Assembly: GCA_903813345.2 (NCBI GenBank)
Contig: CAIIXF020000007.1
Location: forward strand, 7,943,730 to 8,007,729
Source: Owenia fusiformis
Taxonomy: Eukaryota; Annelida; Polychaeta; Sabellida; Oweniidae
Reading direction: 5' to 3'
Length of the DNA stretch: 64,000 nt
The translations under genes were made by a program, and so were the position numbers. Positions within the stretch are counted from its first letter, which is position 1. Each line of letters starts with the position of its first letter. The notes below the pieces were generated by a model that was not told the origin of the DNA, ran no database searches, and saw only the letters and a list, made by a program, of their open reading frames with translations. Below are positions 35,501 to 48,500 of the stretch, piece by piece.

Positions 35501-38500
35501 ACAAATTCTATAAATAATATCATCACAACCAGTCAGTCGACATTTTTTGAATTTGTGAATGCAAGCTAAGTTTGTAATATGATCCAAGATTATTAAGAAT
35601 GAAACTCTTTGAACAACAGGTGTAGAATTAAACCTTTCTGCAAGATTAAAATGACATTACCATGACATGACAAAACAGATGAATAGTGGCATTCAATCAG
35701 CACTATAAGTTTAACAAGGAAGCAGAGGCAGGAAGATAGATTTAATTTAAAAGACTGCATTTCACAAACATATGAATAATTAAGAATAAAATCAACATTT
35801 TGACTCCACAAAGAATCAACAAAAGACAATGTTCACAAACATGCAGACTGAACTAATGAAACTTTTAAATAAAATAAAGATAGCATCAAAAGGCCAAAAA
35901 AAGATGACATTTTATACTTAACATACATGTGTAAGCATGAAGTCCAGTTCTGCAGGAAAGCACGAGTCAATATTCTGTATTTGATCAACCAAGCACATAA
36001 TCTATTCTAAAGTGTATAAAAACGCAAAAATTGGGCACTCAATTAGAAGAAATTCAGTAGAAATGTAGACATAGAATTTATTTTATTTTCTCCCACATTT
36101 CCCTCATTCTATTACTATGCCATAAGGAGGCTTTTTTATTGATATCATTCGAAAGCATTCGGAAATTTATGCAGTCACTCACCATGAAAGTAAATAAAAT
36201 TCAAATGAAATAAATGTAGAAGCATTACAGAGTAATGAATGTTCAAATGTAATAAAAATATAGCAATCATGACAAGGCATTAACATGCATAATGTCACCA
36301 CCTGCCATTTGTTACAGATATCAGATGCCTAATGCCAGACAATGAATGCCAAACATCAGACACCATCCACAGAAAAGTTTGGAGACCATAACAATACGTC
36401 AATATTTGTGATGGTGACATAAAAACAAAATGGAGAGAAACCATTTCTTAATCTATTACTTTCAGAACAATTTCAACATGGTATATCAAAGACCAAAAGA
36501 TGTTTTTAAAAAGTTACTTTCTTCAGAGAAGTAATTTAAATCATCTGGTTTTAAGTTTTGTGATACCAGAAATTACTCTTGACAACTTTAACAACAATAG
36601 GCTCCCTAGTTCCAGGAATACAGTAATACAAAAGTAAACAAAAAATAACAGCAAAACACACAGTCAAATCAAAATATATAATCATAAAAAAGAAAGTCAA
36701 AAGTCTATAATCTAAATATACAAATGGTAAATAAATGTGTACTACAATGTATATGTACACAACATACTCAGTACAGCAAAAATGAAAAAAATATAACAAG
36801 ACAGAAGAAAAGTATACATACTCAGTAAAATTAATTTCTAACGAGGGTGTGGTAAAAAGCAAAAAGTACAGAATTCAATTTTGACCATTAAGCCTGAATT
36901 CCTTAGAACGCACCCTGCTTCTAGTGAAAGTACTGCTAATTATGGCAAATACAACATGAAAGCAAACAAGGAGGTGACTCTAACACATGCAGGTATCTAG
37001 AGATAAATGTCCTACACCGCGCTATCTGACCGCTACCAAGACAACCTATGGCGGACATGTTGGTTACTATGGTTACCTGCAAATGGCTGACTGGCTGTAT
37101 GCGGGGCCCTCGGTAGCGCTCAAGGCTTGGCCGACTTGAGTCTGAGTTAACCCCAGAGACAACCTGCGAATTTTGAACTGTTTTGCGAACTCTTTGATTT
37201 CATCGAGATTAATGCCGTCCACGGTTGTGCTTTCACTAGAATTACTCACTGTATCTGTCAAAATAAGAAAAGTTACTGAGTGATCATTTAGTGTGTTTTA
37301 TTACCTGCAGATGGCACTCTGGCTGTATGAGGGGCCCTCCTGGGCACTGAGGGCTTGCCCTAGCTGCGTCTGAGTCAGGCCCAGTGAGATTCTTCGGATT
37401 TTAAACTGACGTGCAAATTCTTTGATTTCATCTAAGTTGACCCCATCGACTATTGTGGAGTCCTGGAGAGTGCTAATGGTCTGAGTGCAGTCTGAAGTTA
37501 CAGGGATAAGGCTACAACATACTGACACACACAATGAGGAACAATTGCATTGCTTCGAAATTGCTAATCCATCGCCTGAATCGGGTGATTTGGCAATGCA
37601 TTGGTGTAGTAGTTTTGACATGCGATTTACTAGTGATTTAGGGTAGTGTTTACAGGCTTAATACACAGAACAACAAACACAACATCAAATTACAAAAATC
37701 TTCTACCCCTGGTGGAGATAGAGTTTATGTTTCAAAATTATACACCAATAATAAAAATCAATGGCAGAATTTCATGACATGTATTTTAATTTGAACTTCA
37801 ATCACAATTTTTTGTCATTTGGCAAAAGTATTTTGAAAGATCATGCATAAATTTTAACGTTCACTTCTATACTAAAACATTTTATAAAAAGATTTAAAAT
37901 GTAATAAGTATAAAAAGAACATAAATAAATGTAAATATCGACTTACTTGGCAAAAGTTGACTAACATTTGGTGGGAGACTATTTACGAGACTATTTGAGT
38001 TGATGGTTGATGACACGCTTACTGTTGCCATGGTGACAGCTGATTGTTGAATGGTTTGGTTAGGTGGCGCTAGTGTCATGCTGGCTGTCTGCGTTGAAGG
38101 GACTGTGTGTGACTGTGAGGCTTGACTGAGTTGCACTGCCGAGGTGGGAAGCTGCAAAAACAATTAAAATGTAAATTAATAAGGAGTAAGTCGAGGAGTA
38201 AGGAGTAATTAGAATTCATTGAGATTTTTGCTAAATATCACATTTGCAGACTAAAAACTGTGCATAAAACATATTAGTTACACATATTTGATGTATAATA
38301 CATCAGATGAACTTGTTTTACGAGAAATTTCCAATAAACGTTGCCAATTTTTGCCACATGAAACATATTGTCCACATTGATGATGTCATGGGTTGTAAGT
38401 GCGGTCAGTTATGTTTATAATCAAAATTTTTAATTTTTTTTCAAAATGAGCAATAATTCAATCCCATTTATGCTTAGAAAAATTGCTACTAAGGATATCA

Positions 38501-39472
38501 GGTGATGCCATCAATTTATCCAATTTACTTTGGCTTTTTAAATGAAGCAAAAGATGGCGAGGGTTCAATGGAAATGTCCACTGCCCAATTATACTGGTAC
38601 AAGCATATTAAAGAGCAGCATTATTTAATGTAGTCTAATGCACTGCAATATGAAAATCATCTATACATAATATCAGTGAATTGTCAATGTTCTGGGGGTC
38701 TGTGTAGCAGACTAATATACATTATACATTAATTGTCCCCATGTTTTTGGGGACATTGCAATAGACTGATATACATGTATGTAGAAGACTGGTGGACCAA
38801 TCCAAGCATTTACAGCACAAGACAATGAATATGAAGGCTGTTATACCACAACTAACATCTTGTCATTGAAAATACAGAACAGTGCACAAATCAAAAAATT
38901 GTGCTATGTGTGGACATTCAGGAAAGGAGTTACAGCATAATAGTTATTTCCGGGTATTTCTCTTGATTCGTTCTATTTAAAGCTTGTTAATAAATGTTAG
39001 GCTAAGTGATAAATCTAAATGTCTCATTTTATGTCACCATCATTGGATGATGGAATATGAATTTTTCCTCGAAAAATATCATATTGACACTGCACTCAGT
39101 ATGCTTTCTTTGGCCAATATCATATCTTCCCTCAGAATAAAATTCATATCCCATCCCTCCCATTGTATAACCTGTATTTATCCCATGATGCTACTACTTC
39201 CCGGTGAATAACAGCCTTATCTGATCGAGAAACCGTATTTTCCAAACAAAGTTGAAAATAGAGATTTTGAAACGCCCCCCAAGTATGAAGACTGTAAGGC
39301 TAACGTAGGCAAATTGTAATTTCATCATCATGCTCGGACACAAACAGTCAAAGTCATAGAAATCTGAGCAATAAGCGAATGACCTGTGATGGACATGTAT
39401 ACGTATTGTTAAATTGTTTGATGTTGATGTGTTTATTCTATATAAAAAAATTATATTTCAAAATGTCATAAA

Positions 39473-39511
<39 letters not shown>

Positions 39512-42500
39512 ATAGTTATTTCATGCAGACTCATTCTCCATGCATACGGTAACAAACCAGATCTTCTCATACCTTCAGTATTCTGATCATACAGCAAAGT
39601 TTGTAAATACATCTCAGGTCTGTAGCCAGCTTTGGCCATGAGGGGGTTCAATTTTGAAAAAATTCCAGGGGATCCAAATTTATTAATTCTGACCAAAAAT
39701 CACATGAAAATTTAGATGTGCTCAAAATGGTGAAGGCTGCATGATTTTGAGAGAATTTTTGAACCCCCCTGGCTAAGACCTGCATCCGACCCGAATACTT
39801 TATTAAACCACTTAACAAACTGGCATAATGAGATTTGGTTAATACCTGTGATGCATACCACATTAACTGTTTACATTCTATACGAAGCTGCAAGATGCAT
39901 ATTTGAATGAATTAAAAATCTCAAAAATCAAATCCGAACACAATGAAACGTTTAGTAAATGAGATAGGCAAGGAAAATGTTCCATAGTGTAACCTTTAGT
40001 AAATGAGATAGGCAAGGGAAATGTTCCATAGTGTAACCTTTAGTAAATGAGATAGGCAAGGGAAATGTTCCATAGTGTAACCTTTAGTAAATGAGATAGG
40101 CAAGGGAAATGTTCCATAGTGTAACCTTTAGTAAATGAGATAGGCAAGGGAAATGTTCCATAGTGTAACCTTTAGTAAATGAGATAGGCAAGGGAAATGT
40201 TCCATAGTGTACAGTATTCATGGAGCAATTCATGGTCCACTGCATAAAGCATATGGTGAAGCATACGACAACAGTGCAAATACAAGTGCTTATGCCTACA
40301 TGTGGCCACGAGATGACGGCACTTGGAGCCTCTTTCTGGATTGTGAGATTGTAGGCCCCGCTAGGTTCTGGTCGTTGTGGTGTTGTACTGCTCGTATGGT
40401 GAACGGTACGACTGGGTTGAGATACACAGACGCTGGAACTGGCTGCTTGCTATAGTGAATACAGAAAACACTACACTACACTACACAACAAATACAGTAA
40501 ATGGAGGCAAAAGTGGAATGGCAATGTTGGAGGGCTCATATAGGTATCAATAGACATAACGTAATTACACAAATGTCCAAGGAAGGAATCTCAAAAATGT
40601 TGATTTTTTTAAAGTACTAGTAAATGTGAATAGTTTTGAAAACCTCTACCCCTTGTACACTATTTTGGTACCCTATCCCTAACCAATTAAGTTTTATTGT
40701 GATTCATTCAATTTGGCAAGATTTTCAAGAACATGAAATCCCAAAAATTCTTTTCATAAATCATTTTAAAACAATAAAACAATCAATTAACACAGTTTAA
40801 TTATTGTCTGGTCATTAATTTACATGATAAATATTGAAGGGTGTTAGTTATAAAATTGGCAAGTGCAGGCTAACAATCATAGGGGTGCAGTTTTGGATAT
40901 ATTCAAATATTAGACTAAACTATATATAATTCATATATCTACAGTTCAACTAACAATCAGTCAAAAAGGCTATATACAAAATACTATAAAGAGTTCAAAT
41001 ATCACTACATACATGGAAATAATATAAAACAGAGAAAACACACTGTGCATGGAATTCTATAAAGAAACATTGCAAAAGCCAGTGATGCTGTTGAAAGTCA
41101 CCAAAGGGATTGGTTACCTGAACTGTCTGTAGCAACTGACGGGGTGCTTCCATTGTGGTTGCTAGGGAGTTGAGGGTGGGGGTGGTGGTAGTCGGTTGAA
41201 GGAACGTTGACGGGGTGGTTGAAGTGGCTGTTCCTCCCAGTGAAGATGCCATCATCTAGAAAAAAAGAAACAATGGCATCGATAGAACATTAGGTCATCT
41301 ATGAACAAAAACGATTAATATAGTTCAAATCTCTTCAAATATTTGCAGTGAAATAAAGAGTAGGGTCATATAAAATGTAAAAAGTGAATCAGGAAAAGTG
41401 ATTCTATGAACTAAAACATCTTCAATTCATCAGGAAACTATCAAATTACCAGACAGTATAGGAAAGCTCTACAAGTTCCCAATTTTCTAGTTTATACCTC
41501 CCAAAGAAAAAAGTGCAAAATCCTCATTAATGAGGTTGATGATGTTACATCAATGGGTAGGTTCTTACATTAAACATGGATCTGCAAATCTTGATCACCC
41601 ATAACCATTTCTACTTAAAATAAAATATACTGAAGATCCCTCAGCCTGCACATAGTCCAATAGTGGTTAGTTATAGGTTATTCAAAATAAACCACAAGTG
41701 TGGGTGGAACAAAACACTGCACCACCTCTGAGTGAATAGCTACTGATGTGATAAACACTAGGAATACCATGGAACAGCATGCAAATATTAGATGTGAACA
41801 TGTCCCCTTTATCTGTAGATAAGAATAAGAAAAATATGTTAGATGTTTTTATTTCCTTTTTTGACTGTTTTTATTTTATTTTCAAAAAGGTATGTTTTGG
41901 ATAGAAAAACCTCAGACATATTTATCTTATTAAATATCCATGTCCCTATCGGCAGACATATTCACATCTAGATAATATATACAGTATAGCCTCAGACCAC
42001 ACCAGGTATATGTTTAAACAATCGTTAAATCTAAATACCACACCTTAATTATTATTGTCCTGCCATGTGTCTGAATTATATCCTAATTGAACTTAAATGT
42101 GATAAAAAGGATGATTTACGAGTACAAATAGATGAACTGAAAGATGACAGAAAAGAGAAAAGAAGAACTGAGTAAAACAGTAACTTAAATGTAATCTAAC
42201 AAACTCAATGTTTACTTACTGTTGTTGGTGAAAATACCAACTACAATGACAAAAAAAGAAAGCATTCACATAATGTTGATTTAATTTCAATTTTGCATCA
42301 AGTATCTGTCCTACTCCAACTCCTAACTTGAAAAGTTAAGGGGACATTGAAGTTTGGAGAGATAGACAGGGGCTTAATGCAAGACTAAGATTTCAATGAT
42401 GACTTTCTACATGATTCTTGAGTTTGTAGTCTTGCATCAAGTTCTCCTGGAGGAGAAATCAGAATGGCTTGAAGCAAGACTATTTGGTTTATAATATAGA

Positions 42501-45500
42501 AATCTAAATATTTATAATAGATTGCAGAACTAAATTGATATGCACATTCAAAACAAGAGGTCCATATGTAGAGTATTTCAAATGAGACTAAAAATCAATA
42601 TCTTACAAAAATGTGCAAAACCTCAAACAAGAAGACAAGCATACATCAATTTTATGAAATGAATCAAATAAATTACGCATGAAATAAAAACTTAATGTAT
42701 GAGATATTATTACTGTAATAAAGGAGAGGTTACAGGGGTAGAGAGAACATATAATAATTCATCTGATTGTGTTTGGATTGTATTGTATTATATTGCATTG
42801 TGTTGTATTGTATTGCATTGTATTGTATTGCATACCAGTGGTCTCCCTAGCATTGAAATTATTGGGTAGGGCACATGCTTCAGATTTTGGGCAAAAATTG
42901 TCAAATGTGAACCCCCTAATTTTTCAGATTGAAGTGAACCCCCCTGGCAAAAGCTGGCTATGGGCCTGTGCCATCTATCTATTAGTTCATTTGATGAATT
43001 CAACTGAATTAATCTCATCTAAATTTGATATATACAAGAGCTGGGAGTATGTAGAGTTTCAAGATTATACATTTTTTCTCAGAATATATGGAATATGAAT
43101 ATGGACATGTAAAACATAAATGCAATGGTCTCCTTACAATTGAAGTGCAGTGAAACCTGTCATGTGTAACACCTCTAGAAGTGGAACACCTATGTTAGTA
43201 GGCACTTTTCAGAGTCCAAAGCCCAATCAGACTTAATGTAAAATGAACCTCAAAAAGTGGAACACCTTCCAAGTGGAACACCTTTCAGAGGTACCAAAGG
43301 TGTTCCACTTAGACAGGTTTTACTTTTACTCAATGCAGCAGCCTGATATACTTAACCTGAGCAAGCACTTATACAAATCAATTTCAAAATGGTTTAATGT
43401 TTACCATTTACAAAACCTTTTAGACTGAATAATAATCAGAGATGAAAAAAGCAAAATCTCTCAGTTTAATACCCATAGGTGTTATGGGTTCGGTGTCATT
43501 AGACTTGGTGTCATTAGAATCGGTGCCATTAGAGTCTTTTAGCGCTATTATAACTTTAGGCAGGTGACTCACCTGTGGTGCGAAGCCCAGAATTTGCCCC
43601 TGTGCATTGGTGATCACCTGGGGTATAGATGGCAGTTGGGTGGCTACTTGTGCCTGCGGTGCTGCTATCTGCTGGGGGGTTGTGGTTATGGCATGAGATG
43701 CTGCTGAGATTGCGTCCTCAGTTACAGTAGTCCGAGTCTGGGCTGAAATTATAGAAAGCCATAACCAATGATGTATGCATTCACATTACATGCTTGTAGC
43801 CATTTTTATGAGTGAACACGTATTGTTATTTTTTCAAAAGGGGGTAAATTTTGAAATTTGCAAAAATATGAGAATTTTGCTTAAACTTTGACCCAAAATT
43901 GCCAACTTTGGCCAGAAATCTTTTGTTATAAGAAATTCTTGATCAGAATCTTGGTGAAGTGGACAGATGGCCTCAGAAGTCCGAGAGCACCTTGTACAAT
44001 ATGTCCCATAACAATGTTAACTGCCCCATTCTGAAAGCTATAATGTCCCATTTGTTATCCAATTACAAGCAAAATCACTGAACCTTATGCCAAAGAATAA
44101 TCAAAGACCATCACACAGAGTACAGCCATCTCACCAGGAAATATTAAGGGTGTTGGGGAAACACCTCCAACATGGCTGTTCAATGGTGATGAATCATATT
44201 TATGTTATATTTTATCCTTTTACCATGTTATTATTGTGTATTCAGTCAAGTTTAGAGTGTGGAAACAATCATGATTTACCAATAAGTTGTGGTGGGAGCT
44301 GAATAGACTGTGGTGCTGCGCCACAGTCTGAAAGCCTAACAAGAGCCCTGGTGTACTAAGCATTAATGAATAAGACATATCCCTATAATAAGCTCCTTTG
44401 GCAAAAATTTGCTATCATTACATACATCTGAAAATAATTAATTTTAGATTACATAGGATCCATACCTTTTTACGGTCAGATACACTAATTTTATTACAGC
44501 CTAAACTGTGAACAAACCAGAAATAAATTGTGTTTTAACATATCCTTTTGATGTACATCATGAACACCATCCATCACACGACATAGTGAACCAACAAAGG
44601 TAAGCCTAATAGACCAGGTTGTAACATTAGCATTTGATGATGAATTCAAACCTTTACAAAACAGTGAATCAATAGACATTGCATGTCTTGTGTCATGCTC
44701 TAGATAATCAGAGTCCTCATATCTTTCATCAAAGGATTAATAAAACAGTTAATTAGACATTATAAAACATTGAATCAGGTGTGAAGGCTTTATAATGTAG
44801 AATCATGGAAAAGGCATTAGCATGCAATATGTCACTACCTGCCATTTGTTACAGACACTAAACACTGCCCATCAGACACTGTCTACAAAGATTTGGGGTA
44901 TAACAGTATGTTACTGATGTTCATAGCTTAAAAATTCAAATTTTAGCCATTTTTATTTGATTAGTCATTTTGAGAAGGTAAGTCTATTATGATTTGTTTG
45001 CATACAGTTTTGGAAATACAATGGCTAAATTCACATTAATTTTCTTGATAGTCTGTTTGGTGAGGCGGTATTAACAAAGAATACAAGGGATTAACATGAA
45101 GAAATGTATCAATTATTGAAAGTTGTAAGAATTTGTTACAGACGCAAACCCCAAACACCAACCACCGAACACCATTCACAAAAATTAACAATATGTCATC
45201 AAATAACATATTCGACATGTAGAGACTTTAGTGTGAATGTAGACTTTGGTGTGAAACTTTTGAGCATCAAATCTTTTTGTACCTGTAGGCAGTGTAACAT
45301 TCAGTGGTGGAGTGTTCCCAGATATTAGGCCAGTGGCGAGGTTGGCTAAGTTGGTGGCAATAATTTGACCATTTGACGTTGTAAGAAGTTGAATCTGTCC
45401 ATTGGCCCCTATTCCTGCTGCCATAGAAACTGGAATACTGAGAATCTGTTGAGTACCATTTCCTGAAAATGTTAACGAATATTATTATTCCATATTTGTC

Positions 45501-48500
45501 AAAAACTAAGTGTTTGACGAGGGAAAATATGCTGAATGTGGCTTCACTGACATTAAAAAAGTGTATAACAGTATAAAAGTCACTAAAATGAACATAAAAA
45601 TGAGGTTTTACTTTGACAAATGGGCCCATATTCTCAATTTAGAGATCTGCATCTGCAATAAAATTCATCATTCAATTTCAAAAATGTATCGTATTACATT
45701 ACCTGTTGATACGGGTATAAGTATTTGTTGCACTGGTATAGCTGTTGGGGTCCCTGGTGCAGCGCCCCCTGCCATGACAAACTGGGGTGTTGCTACAGGT
45801 GACTGACTAAAGATTTGCTGCGATGTCAAGTTATGCGCCCCTAAATAAAATATAAAATCAGTTATATCAAGAGAATAATAAAAAAGAGAGAGAGAGGATG
45901 GGAGCAATATTCTTCATGATAGCAACATTCATGATCTTTAGCAAGTTCCATGATGGGAGCAATATTAACTATAAGAGCACAATGGCAACAACATTTATCT
46001 TTCATGAAAGCAACATTTAGAATCAGAGTTACATTTACTATTCAGGGGTTTCATAAGCAGCAGGCAACAGGCGATTTTGAACGGTTGTTTTCACAAAATC
46101 GCCTGTTGTTTTTAGGGACTTTTCAACTTTTCCATGTTAAATTCATGATTCCATTAATTTTGCCTGTTGTTTTCATTTATTTAGCCTGTTGTTGGAAATT
46201 CTAGTGAAACCCAGTGAACAACCAGTCTAATATTACTATGGGAGTAAAATTCACGATGGAACCAGTGATGACAGTTATTTTGAACACAGTATCACTAAAG
46301 CGAACAAAATTATTATTACAAATCTCTATTTTGATTTTATTGCTTGGAAAAACCCCGTCCTTAACTTAATTTCAGTATCTACTCCCTGAATATATAAGCA
46401 CAAATGCCAAAAGGGAAGGGTGACTAAAAACTTTAAGGAAACCCAATGAGAAAAGCAAACTGTAAGTGTAAATCTGTCATAAGATCCCAAAACCATGATC
46501 TAACGTGAAAAGAAACAATGTCTAACATCCCCCTCCCCTTCCAATCGAGAACCACTATCACAATCCGGGACCAGAACACCAAGGGACATTTCATTCATAC
46601 TGAAGTCATTACAATACATGATGAAGAAAAAATTGAAAAATTGATAGCCAAAACTCATAACATCAACAAGACACACAGTGATAAATATCGCACTTTGAAG
46701 AGCAAACTGGCCACCATGCAATTTACCCAGCATGGCCAAAACCTAATCAGACCTTGGCACTAGTCTGCTCTTGCATCTGTAAACATTTCAAGTTGACAAG
46801 GTTAGCGGTTTTCCTGCAATTTTGATGACAAGAATTTATTTGTAGTCTTGAACTTTGGAAAATTTAGATAACATTGTTTGTGACCTAATTTGATGACCTT
46901 CGACCTTGAAAATTTCACTTTTTCAGACCTCAGTAGGTGTTTTGTAATTAAGCTGACCTAAATTTAAATCCAAAATATCAATTTAGAAAATCAACTTTTT
47001 GACCTTTTCAAGGTCACTAAAGGTGAACGAAAGGTAAAATCTGAAATCTAAGGTCAGATTTGAACTTCTGAGAACTTGTAGATGTTTTTGAAAAAAAAAA
47101 TTGGTCAATTTGGAGCAAGTTGAAAAATTCAAAATGGCCGCCAAATTGAAAAATTCAAAATGGCCACCATGTAATTCAGGCAGCATACCCAAAACCTAAT
47201 CAGATCTTGGCAATAGTCTGCTCTTGCATCTGTAAAAATTTCAAGTTGAACGGATAAGTGGTTTTCCTGGAATTTTGATGACAAGATTTGTTGAAAAATT
47301 CAAAATGGCCGCCACCTAGTTTACCCAGCATGCCCTAAACCTAATCAGATCTTGGCACTAGTCTGCTATTGCATGTGTAAAAATTTCAAGTTGAACAAGT
47401 TAGCGGTTTTCTTGGAATTTTGATGACAAGAATTGATTTGTAGTCTCAAACTTTGAGAAACTTGGATAACATCATTTGTGACCTAGTTTAATGACCTTGA
47501 CCTTCGACCTTGAAAATTTCACTTTTTCAGACCTCAGTAGGTGTTTTGTAATTAAGCTGACCTAAATTTAAATCCAATTAACAATTTAGAAAATCAACTT
47601 TTTTGACCTTTTCAAGGTCACTGAAGGTGAACGAAAGGTCAAATCTGAAATCTAAGGTCAGATTTGAACTTCTGAGAACTTGTAGATGTTTTTTAAAAAA
47701 AAATTTGGTCTATTTGGAGCAAGTTGAAAAATTCAAAATGGCCGCCAAATTGAAAAATTCAAAATGGCCACCATGTAATTCAGCCAGCATACCCAAAACC
47801 TAATCAGATCTTGGCAATAGTCTGCTCTTGCATCTGTAAAAATTTCAAGTTGAACGGATAAGTGGTTTTCCTGGAATTTTGATGACAAGATTTGTTGAAA
47901 AATTCAAAATGGCCGCCAAGTAGTTTACCCAGCATGCTCTTAACCTAATCAGATCTTGGTACTAGTCTGCTCTTGCATCTGTAAAAATTTCAAGTTGAAC
48001 AGGTAAGCAGTTATCCTGGAACTTTGATGACAAGATTTGGTTTATGTCCCGCCCGCCCGCCCGCCCGCCCACCCGCCCAACAGCACAAGACGACGACAAT
48101 ATAGCACTTTTTCAAAGTGCGATAAAAATAGTTGTAGATACTAGTACTCATAAAAAAGAGTATTCAGTCTCAAATGATGTGGGATAGATAAAATCCAGTC
48201 TCGAAGTCCATAGGCAATTCAAAGGGTCAACATCTGTTCACAAAGCCATCATCATAATCCATAAAACACAACAATTCACAATGGTCATCAGGAGAAAACT
48301 TAATGGCTGGTTTCGATCCCTATTTCTCAACCATTAATGCCATAGCTGGGATCTACCTCAAAAGGTGCCATGTTAAAAAATTGTGAGTTCATTGCCAATT
48401 TGTTATAGTGTTATACTGAGATAGATACAAATCAGATTGAATGCTTATTAGGGATAAACAGACTCATTCTGCAGGTGAAGTGCTCCAAATACCTTATTGA

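Noticed and set aside
36551-36862. 103-aa hydrophobic minus-strand ORF in a POU6F intron
   Set aside because: AT-rich sequence giving F/Y/I/L codons by composition; no splice or homology support.
42769-43098. ORF beginning with repeated YCIVLYC
   Set aside because: Translation of the (TATTG)n microsatellite and family C repeat.
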